Assembly: GCF_019972815.1 (NCBI RefSeq)
Contig: NZ_BPPA01000001.1
Coordinates: 248,001-312,000 of the forward strand
Length of the DNA: 64,000 bases
Reading direction: 5' to 3'
Source of the DNA: Lactobacillus huangpiensis
Lineage (GTDB): Bacteria; Bacillota; Bacilli; Lactobacillales; Lactobacillaceae
Made by a program: the position numbers and the translations under genes. The notes beneath the pieces were generated by a model. The model was not told where the DNA came from. It did not search any database and worked only from the letters and a program-made list of their open reading frames with translations. This document shows, piece by piece, positions 40,106-48,973 of the stretch (within the stretch, counting starts at the first letter, position 1; every line of letters begins with the position of its first letter).

Positions 40106-41071
40106 ATGCAAGCCTTTATTACTTCATTAACTAGCGTTGTTGAACTGTTGCTTGTAATTGCTTTAGGGTATTGGCTGCGAACCAGTGGCAAACTAGGCGA
40201 TCAGTTTAAGGGCAATATTTCTTATTTAATTATGAATATTGCTTTACCAGCTTCAATTTTTGTTTCCGTCTTAAAATATTTAAACAGGCAAAAATTATTT
40301 GGCTTAACAGGTGGTCTGATCTATGCCATTATCTGTTTTGCTTTAAGTTATTTGTTCGCATGGATATTATGTAAGCTTCTGCGGATCCGCAAAGGCCGCC
40401 GAGGTACTTTTATTAACGCCATTACGAATGCCAATACCATTTTTATTGGATTGCCATTGAATATTGCCCTGTTTGGACAAAAAAGTATGCCGTACTTTTT
40501 AATTTATTATGTGTTAAATACGGTTTCTACCTGGGCAATTGGTGTCTTCTTCATTTCTAGCGATGACCCAACTGAGCAAAAGGGAAAGCAACAAAAATTC
40601 AACTGGAAAAAATTGTTGCCAGCACCATTAGTTGGTTTTCTAATTGCCTTAATTTGCTTATTAGTTGAAGTACCAATTCCTAGTTGGATTACGGCTGTGT
40701 TAAGCATGGTTGGGGGCATCGTCACGCCGATGTCATTGATTTATATTGGTATTATATTGGCAGATGCCGGTTTGAAGTCAATCCACCTTGACCGCGATAC
40801 CATTTGGGCATTGCTTGGCCGCTTTATCTTAGTACCGGCTTTAATGATGATTTTAATTGTTGTTGGTGCAAATTGGCTGCCATCCTTGACAGGTCTAGCT
40901 AAACAAACCTTAGTTGTGCAATCAGCTACTCCTGCTTTGGCAGTTTTGCCAATATTAGTGGGTGAATCGCACGGGGATGTGCAATACGCTACCAACGTTG
41001 TGACTACTTCAACAGTTTTATTCGTAATAGTTGTTCCAGTGGTTTTGGAAATCACGCAAATGCTAATATAA
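40106..41071 (+). CDS. mleP: Malate permease, AEC family
   Basis: A 321-residue auxin-efflux-carrier-type transporter with about ten helices in two five-helix halves. It starts six bases after mleS, so it is part of the same operon and should import malate (or exchange malate for lactate). Family landmarks include the NIALPASIFVS segment in the first half and the C-terminal SATPALAVLPIL segment. Malolactic conversion with this transporter consumes a proton and helps deacidify the cytoplasm. A strong terminator follows. Confidence 0.92.
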   Translation: MQAFITSLTSVVELLLVIALGYWLRTSGKLGDQFKGNISYLIMNIALPASIFVSVLKYLNRQKLFGLTGGLIYAIICFALSYLFAWILCKLLRIRKGRRGTFINAITNANTIFIGLPLNIALFGQKSMPYFLIYYVLNTVSTWAIGVFFISSDDPTEQKGKQQKFNWKKLLPAPLVGFLIALICLLVEVPIPSWITAVLSMVGGIVTPMSLIYIGIILADAGLKSIHLDRDTIWALLGRFILVPALMMILIVVGANWLPSLTGLAKQTLVVQSATPALAVLPILVGESHGDVQYATNVVTTSTVLFVIVVPVVLEITQMLI

Positions 41072-41091
41072 TTAATAAAAATTCATGTTAT

Positions 41092-41130
41092 AAAAACCCG
41101 TCTTTGATCATGTAGATAAGGCGGGTTTTT
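41092..41130 (+). terminator. Terminator of the malolactic operon
   Basis: Arms AAAAACCCG-CTT / AAG-CGGGTTTTT. Confidence 0.9.
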
Positions 41131-41173
41131 GTTTGGAAAATATTTTAAATTAAAGTGCTATATTATTAAGTTG

Positions 41174-41611
41174 TTAATCCAACTTTTTACCAAATCTTTT
41201 CTGCATTTTATTGCTGGTATAGCCCAGTTTTTCGTAAAATTTATGAGCACCTAAACGTGATTCTCCTGAATTTAACCTGATTTCTTTCATGCCTAAATTT
41301 TTAGCCTGTTTTTCCAAAGTATGCATAAGTTGACTGCCAATGCCTTTCTTTTGCACAGAAGAATCTACTGCTAAAGCTAAAACGTTGAACATGGGGTCAA
41401 AATAGGTTTCTTCAAAAACTTCTGCATGCAAATAACCTTCAACTTTTTTGGTATTATCATCTTCAAAGACCCAGAGATAATGATGCGCAGGATCATTTAG
41501 CAGCCTTTTAATGTTGGCAGCCGTTTTTTCTACAGGATAATCATAACCTAGTTCAATTTGATTGATTTTTTGAATAGCTGGACTGTCAGCAACTTGGCAT
41601 TTTCTAATCAT
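41174..41611 (-). CDS. GNAT-family N-acetyltransferase
   Basis: A 145-residue single-domain GNAT protein. The acetyl-CoA pyrophosphate loop is SSVQKKGIGSQLM (QxxGxG/A type), preceded by strand LALAVDS, and motif B ends at HKFYEKLGYTSN. The substrate is not evident; small-molecule or protein N-acetylation are both possible. It is monocistronic, on the minus strand, between the malolactic operon and the ABC operon. Confidence 0.9.
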   Translation of the reverse strand: MIRKCQVADSPAIQKINQIELGYDYPVEKTAANIKRLLNDPAHHYLWVFEDDNTKKVEGYLHAEVFEETYFDPMFNVLALAVDSSVQKKGIGSQLMHTLEKQAKNLGMKEIRLNSGESRLGAHKFYEKLGYTSNKMQKRFGKKLD

Positions 41612-41706
41612 GAAAATTCCTTTCTTAATTTATTGTATTACGAGTTAAAGTTATTTTAGCGCTCTCAATAATAGATAGGAAGCTCTTTTGTATGTCTAGA
41701 TATAAT

Positions 41707-41751
41707 AAAAACACTATTAAAGTTGTACTGTCAAATTTAATAGTGTTTTTT
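41707..41751. terminator. Orphan hairpin terminator upstream of ABC operon
   Basis: Fifteen-base arms AAAAACACTATTAAA / TTTAATAGTGTTTTT. No gene ends here, so it may insulate the ABC operon or attenuate its leader. Confidence 0.7.
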
Positions 41752-41832
41752 TAATTCTGAACAAGTGGTATCATTAGTGTAAGCTTTTTCATTTTTGACT
41801 AGTGCGAGTGTAAACAAATAAGGAGAGAATAA

Positions 41833-42576
41833 TTGCATTCTAAAGCGGTAGACTCAAAAGCATCTCTTGTAAATTTATTTTGGGACCAATTTTTATTTTT
41901 GTGGCAACTAATAAAATCGCGCTTTCTTTTTTGGTTAGGCTTAATAAGCTTTGTAATACTGATGTTGAAATTAATGCCGAATTCTGCTATAGTTCCTATT
42001 TTTTTCATGGGTGTTGATTTTAACGCTGTTAAATCACGCCAAGTTATTTTGCCTGTTTTTTGGTTTGTTTATTTTGTAGTACCGCTACTGATAGTCTTAA
42101 GCGGTATTAAACAATTGTGGCAAGCAAGGGGAATGCAATTGCGAGGACTCAGATACTCTCCTTTAAGTTTCGCTGCAGTTAACATTGGATTAATGGGATT
42201 AATCACCATCATCTATGTGGTACTAACAGAAGGAATTATGGCTTTAGTGACTGATTTTTCCTGGCTAAAAAATTTTAAACTATTACAATTTAACGGATTA
42301 TCAGCTTTATTAGTACTGGTCATTAATAATTTTTTAGGAATATTTCTGTTGTTGATAATTCAGGCCACTATCGGTCGCTTCAATGCTCCACTGGGCATAA
42401 TTATTCCTTTTAGTTGGCTTATAATGACTGTTTACACCACTTGGAAATATAATCCGCTCAATAGTTTAATGTTGTTGCGGGTCAATAATAACAATTTTCT
42501 GTTGTTATTAGCTACAACCCTATTAATGCTAATTGTCTATTTAATTACTGACCGTTATAGTGAACCGGATTATTAA
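41833..42576 (+). CDS. LanE/G-like ABC permease subunit 1
   Basis: A 247-residue membrane protein with about six helices. It starts with TTG at 41833, supported by AAGGAGAGA just upstream. It is a tandem paralogue of the protein at 42737-43441: shared blocks are WDQFLFLWQ/WNQLLYLWQ, the loop QLRGL/HLRGL, INNFLGI/INNFFGI and ATIGRFNAPLGIIIP/GTIGKFNSALGLIIP. With the ATPase downstream it forms an ABC-2-type exporter of the kind used in lantibiotic immunity or peptide resistance. The family assignment comes from size, topology and context rather than a strong motif. Confidence 0.72.
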   Translation: MHSKAVDSKASLVNLFWDQFLFLWQLIKSRFLFWLGLISFVILMLKLMPNSAIVPIFFMGVDFNAVKSRQVILPVFWFVYFVVPLLIVLSGIKQLWQARGMQLRGLRYSPLSFAAVNIGLMGLITIIYVVLTEGIMALVTDFSWLKNFKLLQFNGLSALLVLVINNFLGIFLLLIIQATIGRFNAPLGIIIPFSWLIMTVYTTWKYNPLNSLMLLRVNNNNFLLLLATTLLMLIVYLITDRYSEPDY

Positions 42577-42736
42577 AAGTCTAATTCTACTATTTTTAAT
42601 AATACTAAAATGGTACTATGAATGTATAGAATTAAACGATAATGAAAAAATAAGAAACAAAACTGGCTATTTATAATAGTCAAATTAAATCATCAATATT
42701 GCTGCGGCTACCCTCACTCTTAAAAAGAAGGTCTTT

Positions 42737-43441
42737 ATGAAACGTCTGTTTTGGAATCAATTACTATATTTATGGCAAATAATTCGTTTCCGTTTTATTT
42801 GCTGGCTAAGTTTGATCTGCTTTTCAATTATTTTTCTCAGTACGCAGCTAATTAACAGTTCACATACTTCTATATTTAATTTTTTCTTTGCCGATACCAG
42901 TCAAGGCGCATCTTTTAATTTTATTTTGTGGCTGGTCTATTTCTTGATACCGCTGCTCATTGTATTAAATAGCTTTAAACTGCTTTGGCAAACTACCATT
43001 ATGCACCTAAGAGGATTACAAATTCCACCGAAAAATTTTACTGTTGTCACTATGTTATTAATGGGAGTAATAGCTTTTGTCTATGTGTTTGTTACACTTT
43101 TAGTTATGTTGCTTTTTACGGCTTTATTTAAATTGCCCTCTTTGTCTTTTTTTAATTTAACTGACTGGCAGGCGATCCCACTACTTTTCATAAACAATTT
43201 TTTTGGAATATATCTGACGCTTCTTTTGCAAGGTACAATTGGAAAGTTTAATTCGGCATTGGGTCTGATTATTCCAGCTTCACTTTTGATAATGACATCT
43301 CTTTTAAAGTGGCAAGTAAATCCTTTGAATTGCTTGATAATTATGAGATTTAATTTCCCTGGCTTTTTATTATTATTGCTGGCAACTTTGATTATGGTGA
43401 TTGTTTATGGGATTATTGACCATTTCTTTAGTGTAGAGTAA
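42737..43441 (+). CDS. LanE/G-like ABC permease subunit 2
   Basis: A 234-residue, about six-helix membrane protein that arose by duplication of its upstream neighbour. It is separated from that gene by 160 bp, so it may have its own promoter, but it lies only 10 bp before the ATPase gene. Together with the first permease it probably forms a heterodimeric channel. The substrate is unknown. Confidence 0.72.
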   Translation: MKRLFWNQLLYLWQIIRFRFICWLSLICFSIIFLSTQLINSSHTSIFNFFFADTSQGASFNFILWLVYFLIPLLIVLNSFKLLWQTTIMHLRGLQIPPKNFTVVTMLLMGVIAFVYVFVTLLVMLLFTALFKLPSLSFFNLTDWQAIPLLFINNFFGIYLTLLLQGTIGKFNSALGLIIPASLLIMTSLLKWQVNPLNCLIIMRFNFPGFLLLLLATLIMVIVYGIIDHFFSVE

Positions 43442-43451
43442 GGAGCAAAAA

Positions 43452-44087
43452 ATGAGTTTTATTGAGTTAAATGAAGTAGGAAAAATAGTGAAAAGACGGC
43501 CACTATTGCATGATGTTAGTGCAGATATTCCAGAAGGCAGTATCACTGTTTTAGAAGGAATAAATGGTTCTGGTAAAACGTTAATTTTAAAAGCAATTTT
43601 AGGTTTAATAAATACCAGTGGGGAAGTCATAGTTAATGGTAAGAAGATGAAGGTCCAAGAGCCTTATCCAATTAAAGCGGGAATTTTAATTGAAAATCCC
43701 AGTTTAATAGAAGAATTTACTGCTTATAAAAACTTAGATTTGCTGGCAAAATTAGATCCGGTTATTCAAGAAAAGCAGATTAATGATTTATTGGAATACT
43801 TTGATTTAACCAGGTTCCCTAAACAAAAAGTTAAGAAATTTTCACTGGGGATGAAGCAGAAATTAGGAATTGCACAAGCCTTTCTTGGAGCCTATCCGTT
43901 AATTGTTTTGGATGAACCCACCAATGCGCTGGATCATGAAAGTATTGGTAAATTAATCAGACTGATTGATGGGTATAACCATAAAGGTTCAACCTTTATT
44001 ATTGCTTCGCATGATCATGAATTTGTGAACAAAGTCGCCACGCAAAAGCTATATGTACAAGAAGGAACAATTAATCATGAAAAATAA
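43452..44087 (+). CDS. LanF/BcrA-type ABC ATPase
   Basis: A 211-residue nucleotide-binding subunit: Walker A EGINGSGKTLIL, signature FSLGMKQKLGIAQ, Walker B PLIVLDEPTNALD and H-loop ASHDH. In place of the usual Q-loop it has LIENPSLIEEFT, the Glu-containing loop described for LanF/BcrA ATPases of peptide-antibiotic immunity. Its last codons overlap the start of the lipoprotein-like gene. It is shorter than typical LanF proteins (about 230). Confidence 0.9.
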   Translation: MSFIELNEVGKIVKRRPLLHDVSADIPEGSITVLEGINGSGKTLILKAILGLINTSGEVIVNGKKMKVQEPYPIKAGILIENPSLIEEFTAYKNLDLLAKLDPVIQEKQINDLLEYFDLTRFPKQKVKKFSLGMKQKLGIAQAFLGAYPLIVLDEPTNALDHESIGKLIRLIDGYNHKGSTFIIASHDHEFVNKVATQKLYVQEGTINHEK

Positions 44088-44601
44088 AAAATTGCTATGG
44101 AGCTTCTTCGTGGTAATAATAATTGTAGTTGGGTGTGGGGGCTTTTATCGCTACCGCCAGGTAAACGCCCATCCTCAGCAGTATGGTGTGACTAAAGAAC
44201 AGCTTTTTCACAAAAATGAATTGGTAAAAGCCTATCACGTTGACTTTATTATTCATGAAGCTGCAGTTAAGAAAAGTAAGAATGTTGTACAAGCCAAAGT
44301 CAAATTTAATATACGTCAAACTGGCAAGCCATTCTATGGCGAGAGAAAGAACAATCCTAATTTTATAGAAAATATGTATCTAAATAATCCTTATGGTACA
44401 AGCAATCCCTCGGCAAAGTTGTATGACAAAAGTCACCACAGAATTAATCCTGATAAAGCATTAGCGCACGGCAAGCAGCCTTTTACAATATTTTTTACCA
44501 TTCCGCGTTATTCATATGACATGCGCAATAAAAAATTACGTTTCAGTTTCTTGGTACCAACTAAGAAGCACTATGTCAAATATTCGCTTCTGCTAGAATA
44601 G
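44077..44601 (+). CDS. Putative lipoprotein accessory of the ABC operon
   Basis: A 174-residue protein from the ATG at 44077, which overlaps the ATPase stop by 11 bases. The N-terminus MKNKKLLWSFFVVIIIVVGC fits a lipoprotein signal with lipobox VVGC. The remaining ~155 residues are basic and exported. I do not recognise a domain. In nisin and subtilin loci a LanI lipoprotein accompanies LanFEG, and this gene sits in the matching place; functional equivalence is inference only. Confidence 0.65.
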   Translation: MKNKKLLWSFFVVIIIVVGCGGFYRYRQVNAHPQQYGVTKEQLFHKNELVKAYHVDFIIHEAAVKKSKNVVQAKVKFNIRQTGKPFYGERKNNPNFIENMYLNNPYGTSNPSAKLYDKSHHRINPDKALAHGKQPFTIFFTIPRYSYDMRNKKLRFSFLVPTKKHYVKYSLLLE

Positions 44602-44611
44602 GGAGAATAAA

Positions 44612-45400
44612 ATGAAATTTTTGTGGTCACGTTTGAATAAATTATGGTTATTTTTGGCATTGGCAATAGGGTTAAGTATTAGCGTTGTACAATGTGCTGT
44701 TTCTGTGTCTAAATATATTTTTGCGACAAACTCACCTTATACTATGTGGATGTCAATAGATGGATTTACTTTTGTACCTACTATATTTTTTATCTTGTTA
44801 CCTTTAATAGCAAGTTTACCTGCCAGTACATTATTAAAAGAAGATTTTACCAACGGCTATTTTTATAAATTAAAGATGGAGAAGTCCATTAAACAAATCT
44901 TGTTAGGATACCTAGAAATCGCATTTATGACAGGTTTTATTGTGATCGCTGTTCCTTTACTGTTTAACTTCTTATCTTGGTTTATGATATTACCTAATAT
45001 TAAGCCCGATAACTTACTTAATATTAATATTGGTGCTAGGAATTTTACTATGATGTTTGTCTCCCTTTATTATTCCCATCCGTTTGTCCACGCTATTTTG
45101 TCAATTATATTTTCTTCTCTTTGGGGAGGATTGTTCGCTGTATTCGCAATGGTTACTTCTTTGTGGATTAAAAATAAGTTTGCTGCCATGTGTACAGGTT
45201 TAGTTTTGCAAATAGTTTTATTATTAATGAACGCAACTATCCATTTGCCATATCTCATAAGTTATTCACCGGCTGATTTCTTACGTGAACTCCCTGGAAT
45301 TATGACTAACATCTATGTGGTGGTGTTTATGACTGCAATATTATTACTTTATTGTATGATTATGTTTCATTTGGATGAAAAACGATTAGCAGAGTTATAA
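44612..45400 (+). CDS. ABC permease subunit 3
   Basis: A 262-residue membrane protein with about six helices. It is the last gene of the five-gene unit (10 bp after the lipoprotein), preceded by GGGAGAA. It differs from the paired permeases upstream: it has a longer external loop after helix 1 and a cytoplasmic LKEDFTNGYFYKLKMEKS segment typical of ABC-2 permeases that contact the ATPase. With three permeases for one ATPase, the module may form alternative complexes. Confidence 0.7.
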   Translation: MKFLWSRLNKLWLFLALAIGLSISVVQCAVSVSKYIFATNSPYTMWMSIDGFTFVPTIFFILLPLIASLPASTLLKEDFTNGYFYKLKMEKSIKQILLGYLEIAFMTGFIVIAVPLLFNFLSWFMILPNIKPDNLLNINIGARNFTMMFVSLYYSHPFVHAILSIIFSSLWGGLFAVFAMVTSLWIKNKFAAMCTGLVLQIVLLLMNATIHLPYLISYSPADFLRELPGIMTNIYVVVFMTAILLLYCMIMFHLDEKRLAEL

Positions 45401-45411
45401 AAGGTGAAAGT

Positions 45412-45450
45412 AAAAAGGATTAAGTCCAAATGTAGAACTTAATCCTTTTT
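45412..45450. terminator. Bidirectional terminator
   Basis: Arms AAAAAGGATTAAGT / ACTTAATCCTTTTT between the convergent ABC operon and lepB. It runs into the lepB stop codon. Confidence 0.92.
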
Positions 45451-46105
45451 AATATGCTTTGATTCTGTTAAGTGGCCAATAGCGATACTTGACAACACCT
45501 TCAATTTTACTTCTAGGGATTGCTCCTATATAACGACTATCTTTTGAAACGCTCCTATGATCTCCCATTACAAAATACGAGCCTTTGGGAACTTTGTTAG
45601 TTTTTTTCATTTCTTTTAATTGAGAAGGGGAATAAATACTTTTATATTCTTTTGTTCTTGCTAAAGAGCGAATTGAAAAGTCAGCAGTATAAGAATATTT
45701 TGTACCATAAAAGCCATCTTCATTATCCGTCAGCTTAAATCCTGGTTTTAAATAGTCTTGATTTATTTTTTTGCCATTAACATAAATCTTATTATTTTTT
45801 CCAGTAACAGTTTCACCCGGTAATCCTATAATTCTTTTTATATAAAAGGAATTACGTTCATCCGGAGCCTTTAAAATAACAATTTCATTTCGTTTCAATT
45901 TGCTATTGCGATTAGCTATAACTCTTTCTTGACTTTCAAAAGTTGGTTGCATCGAGATACCAGACACGGAACATTTGACTATTAAATATTTTGTCAGCAA
46001 AAAATTAATTAAAATAAAAACTGCAAATAAGACTATTGTATATTTTAAAAATTCATAAAATTGTTTTGTTTTCTCATTTTTTTCGTTATTCTGATTATTT
46101 GCCAT
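45449..46105 (-). CDS. lepB: Signal peptidase I
   Basis: A 218-residue type I signal peptidase from the ATG at 46105 (GGATTT upstream); a longer frame to 46195 lacks family residues. A single membrane helix lies at about 20-45. The catalytic Ser51 is in SGISMQPT and the general-base Lys90 in FYIKRIIGLPGE, followed by the conserved GDHRSVSKDSRYIG box. It removes signal peptides of exported proteins such as the SLAP and LPXTG proteins here. An insert between the Lys box and the GDHR box (about residues 100-170) enlarges the outer domain, as in other Firmicutes. Confidence 0.95.
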   Translation of the reverse strand: MANNQNNEKNEKTKQFYEFLKYTIVLFAVFILINFLLTKYLIVKCSVSGISMQPTFESQERVIANRNSKLKRNEIVILKAPDERNSFYIKRIIGLPGETVTGKNNKIYVNGKKINQDYLKPGFKLTDNEDGFYGTKYSYTADFSIRSLARTKEYKSIYSPSQLKEMKKTNKVPKGSYFVMGDHRSVSKDSRYIGAIPRSKIEGVVKYRYWPLNRIKAY

Positions 46106-46584
46106 AAGTAAATCCTTACAAATAAAATTACACATTAATATAACTAGCCTGTGGTTAATAGATAAATTATAGGCATATAAATAATTAAAAGTCAAAATAA
46201 TCTAAAAACCAACATAAAATTAAACAAATAACCTATTTAGATGATACAAACTTCTTCTAATTTTGGAGATCACAATCTATATCAGATCATAAAGCTAATT
46301 TCTGTTTTTATTGTAAATAGCAAGTGGATAGTTATAAAAAATTTGCAGTCAAAAAAGAACCAGGACAAAACAAAAAGGACTAACTTCGTTAAATATCAGA
46401 AGTTAATCCTTAATTGAAATCTATTAAACAGAGTAAAAAGTATTTACAATGGTTTCGTTAAAGCCAACATACTATTAACTTTTAATTCATCAGCTGGAAG
46501 AAAACAACTATTCTGTTGATTCTTTAAGGTGAGTGAAAGTTGTTTACACCAAGCCGTTTAGTTAATTATCTGGCTCTTCTTTTA
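46106..46584. other. Gap upstream of lepB
   Basis: Contains a minus-strand terminator-like hairpin at 46375-46411 (AAGGACTAACTTC / GAAGTTAATCCTT). Its sequence resembles the terminal coding hairpin of the IS3 remnant at 49141-49178. No gene was recognised. Confidence 0.45.
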
Positions 46585-46613
46585 TTCAATATGCAAACAG
46601 TATTTGTTATAAT
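46585..46613 (+). promoter_or_regulatory. Promoter of the type I toxin
   Basis: Extended -10 TGTTATAAT (TATAAT at 46608-46613) with a weak TTCAAT 17 bp upstream. Confidence 0.6.
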
Positions 46614-46714
46614 TAATTTAGAATTCAAGCAAATTGTTTTGAGGGCAGTTGGCTGTTGATCTGGAAAGGAGATGGTGCCTATGGCACGAAATCTTTTAGA
46701 AAGAGAAGCAGTTA

Positions 46715-46804
46715 ATGAGCGTTTACCAGGCATTACAAATAATGTTGGCATTCGCCACGTTTATTATTGTGCTGTTAGATTATATCAATAATCACAAGAA
46801 ATAA
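46715..46804 (+). CDS. Type I toxin, putative holin-like hydrophobic peptide
   Basis: A 29-residue peptide beginning MSVYQALQIMLAFATFIIVL and ending DYINNHKK. It has a short polar start, one membrane span of about 18 residues and a charged tail. This is the pattern of the Firmicute TxpA/BsrG and 'putative holin-like toxin' family of type I toxins, which damage the membrane when expressed. The leader region has AAGGAGATGG at 46664-46673, about 40 bases upstream, where a second start in another frame (46681) may matter for translational control. Downstream lie two hairpins and an opposing promoter that would make an antisense RNA. The gene is recognised by sequence pattern; toxicity is inferred from the family. 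Confidence 0.82.
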   Translation: MSVYQALQIMLAFATFIIVLLDYINNHKK

Positions 46805-46805
46805 A

Positions 46806-46932
46806 AAGACCGTCCCAATCATACTTTAGCAAGTCGAGGATAGTCTTCTATATTCCTACTCAGTTAACCGCCTTTAGAGCGGCTGCTTGTTTTCAAAGAG
46901 GTCTTGTTAGCGCAAGGCCTCTTTTCTTTACA
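46806..46932 (-). ncRNA. Candidate antisense RNA antitoxin
   Basis: A minus-strand TATAAT (46943-46938) would start an RNA near 46931. It would run leftward over the 3' end of the toxin mRNA and stop at a weak hairpin followed by T5-A-T3 (46852-46806). It would overlap the toxin transcript's last ~120 bases, the RatA/txpA arrangement. The -35 is weak. Confidence 0.55.
46895..46927 (+). terminator. Terminator of the toxin mRNA
   Basis: Arms AAAGAGGTCTTG / CAAGGCCTCTTT followed by T-rich sequence. Confidence 0.85.
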
Positions 46933-46944
46933 ATTAAATTATAT

Positions 46945-47319
46945 CATGACTGAATTAATTTTGCACAAGTGGACTGAGTCAGGGATTGCATGTTGCCATT
47001 TATAATCGTTTTTTTAACAGTTACAAAATAGGATTAAGGAAAAAATTAGTGCTAACGGGAAACTGTTCAGTATAAATATTAAAAGAAAATAAAATTATCT
47101 TATTGACTTTTAAAGATTCAAACCTTATTATTTTGGTTATCTAATATTTATTTTTTATTAATTTTAAAGCCTGAGTTTTAATAATTAAGCTAAAAATTTC
47201 TTCACATGGCTTATTGGACAAGCTTAAGAGCAATATTGAATTTAAAAATGAGTATACATACTATAAGTGATGAACTAGACTAACAAATTGCTATTTAAAA
47301 AATATTGGACGGGAAAACT
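46945..47319. other. AT-rich gap before ABC exporter
   Basis: No gene or strong promoter recognised. It must hold the promoter of the exporter at 47320. Confidence 0.4.
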
Positions 47320-48903
47320 ATGATTATAAAATACTCAAACCCATGGAAAATAGCCTTATACGTTTTTTTTGCTTTTTTGAAATCGCTTCAGGTTGTTTTT
47401 GCTGCCTTCATTTTTCAAAAATTTATTGATTTCGCCCAAAAGCCTCAAGGCAGCTTAATCAATCTGACTGTCTTTGCTGTTTGTGGTCTGCTAATATTTG
47501 GAATAGTCGGCGTTATATATCAGTATTTCTATTATAAAATTATAGAAGAAATTAATCTTAACCTAAAAAGTGCATCTGCCAATTATTTAGTTAATAACTA
47601 TGCTGACCATAACGAAATTGACAGTTCATTCATGACAAATGACCTCAAGCAAATTGAAACTAATAGTATTGAGGCAGAGCTTTCAATTATTTCTGATTTA
47701 ATTCAATTTTTGGCAGCTGTAGTCTCTGCATTTGTTAGTTCTTGGATTATTGCACTGGTATTTTTAATAGCTTCATTTACTCCTGCCGTTATTCAGTCTG
47801 TTTTTGGCCCTAAGATCGAAAAAAATTCTGAAAAGTGGGAAAAATCCAATAGCAACTACACCAACACCGTTATTGAAACTCATTCCGGAGCAGAAATGGC
47901 TAACATCTATGATGTTCAATTTTCAATGGTTAACAGGCTGATTAAAGCAGCGAAGCTAATGGAAACGGCTCTTTTCAAAACCAATTGGACTAAAGGTATG
48001 TCTAATGAGATGACTATGATAGTAGCATATATTTTCAGTATGTTCCTTCCTTTTGCCATTGGTATTAGTTTCATTGTTAGCGGTCGGCTGACTTTAGGCA
48101 CATTTATGATGATCGCACAACTGGCTAATAATTTTATTAATCCTGTAGTTGGTATTTTTGGCTCAGTTAACGATATTAAAACGGCAAAACCGATTTTGCA
48201 AAAAATCAAAAAAATCGACTTGTTGATAAAGCCGCAGGGCAGTAAAACTGCAACTGCTTCAGATACTTTTCAATCATTACAATTGACTGATGCTGGAGTT
48301 AGCCAGGGTAAACAGAAAATTTTTGCCAATGTTAATCTAAAAATTGATTCCGGAGAAAAAGTTCTCCTGCAAGCTCCATCAGGTTGGGGGAAATCAACTT
48401 TACTGAATGTATTAATTGGTATTCAACAACTTGATTCTGGATCTTATGAAGTTAATCATTCTGAAGTAAATGGTGATTGGGCAAAATTACACGAGTACTT
48501 CTCCTTTATTCAGCAAAAGCCTTTTATTCTAGATGATACTTTAAAATACAACATTACTTTAGGTCGGCATGTATCTGAAGAAGACTTAAATTATGCTGTT
48601 GAACAAGCCAGCTTAACTGATCTCGTAAACGAAAAGGGCTTGGACTACCAGCTTGGGAAGGGTGGCAGTAATTTATCTGGTGGTCAAAATCAACGAGTTG
48701 AAATTGCACGAGCATTAGTATCAAAAAGACCAATACTATTAGCTGATGAAGCAACTTCATCTCTTGATCAGAACTTATCTTTGCAAATACACCAAACAAT
48801 TCTAAGTGAGTTTAAAGGAACTGTTATCGAAGTAGCACACCACATATCAGAAAAAGAGCAAGAAATGTTTGATCAAATAATTGATTTATCAAAGCAATCT
48901 TGA
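47320..48903 (+). CDS. ABC exporter, membrane-ATPase fusion
   Basis: A 527-residue half-transporter expected to work as a dimer. The membrane domain (about 1-300) has roughly six helices. The ATPase (about 315-527) has Walker A APSGWGKSTLL, signature LSGGQNQR and Walker B ILLADEATSSLD. The H-loop position reads AHH, and the protein ends soon after it. It belongs to the same group as the disrupted exporter at 22305-24021. I chose ATG 47320 over TTG 47305 because it fits the hydrophobic start better; neither has a strong ribosome site. Drug or peptide export is the usual role. No peptide precursor gene is adjacent. Confidence 0.87.
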   Translation: MIIKYSNPWKIALYVFFAFLKSLQVVFAAFIFQKFIDFAQKPQGSLINLTVFAVCGLLIFGIVGVIYQYFYYKIIEEINLNLKSASANYLVNNYADHNEIDSSFMTNDLKQIETNSIEAELSIISDLIQFLAAVVSAFVSSWIIALVFLIASFTPAVIQSVFGPKIEKNSEKWEKSNSNYTNTVIETHSGAEMANIYDVQFSMVNRLIKAAKLMETALFKTNWTKGMSNEMTMIVAYIFSMFLPFAIGISFIVSGRLTLGTFMMIAQLANNFINPVVGIFGSVNDIKTAKPILQKIKKIDLLIKPQGSKTATASDTFQSLQLTDAGVSQGKQKIFANVNLKIDSGEKVLLQAPSGWGKSTLLNVLIGIQQLDSGSYEVNHSEVNGDWAKLHEYFSFIQQKPFILDDTLKYNITLGRHVSEEDLNYAVEQASLTDLVNEKGLDYQLGKGGSNLSGGQNQRVEIARALVSKRPILLADEATSSLDQNLSLQIHQTILSEFKGTVIEVAHHISEKEQEMFDQIIDLSKQS

Positions 48904-48973
48904 TCTTGAGCTATCAATAAAGCATAGTAAAGTAAGAGAGAAAAATAAGTAAAAAGGGATATGACCTTCGAAA

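Noticed and set aside
46375-46411. Second IS3 fragment
   Set aside because: Similarity to the IS end is short and coincides with a simple hairpin; it may be only a terminator.
46681-46791. 36-codon ORF overlapping the toxin in another frame
   Set aside because: It has the better ribosome site but encodes a polar peptide unlike any family; the membrane peptide in the other frame matches a known toxin type. Kept only as a possible control element.
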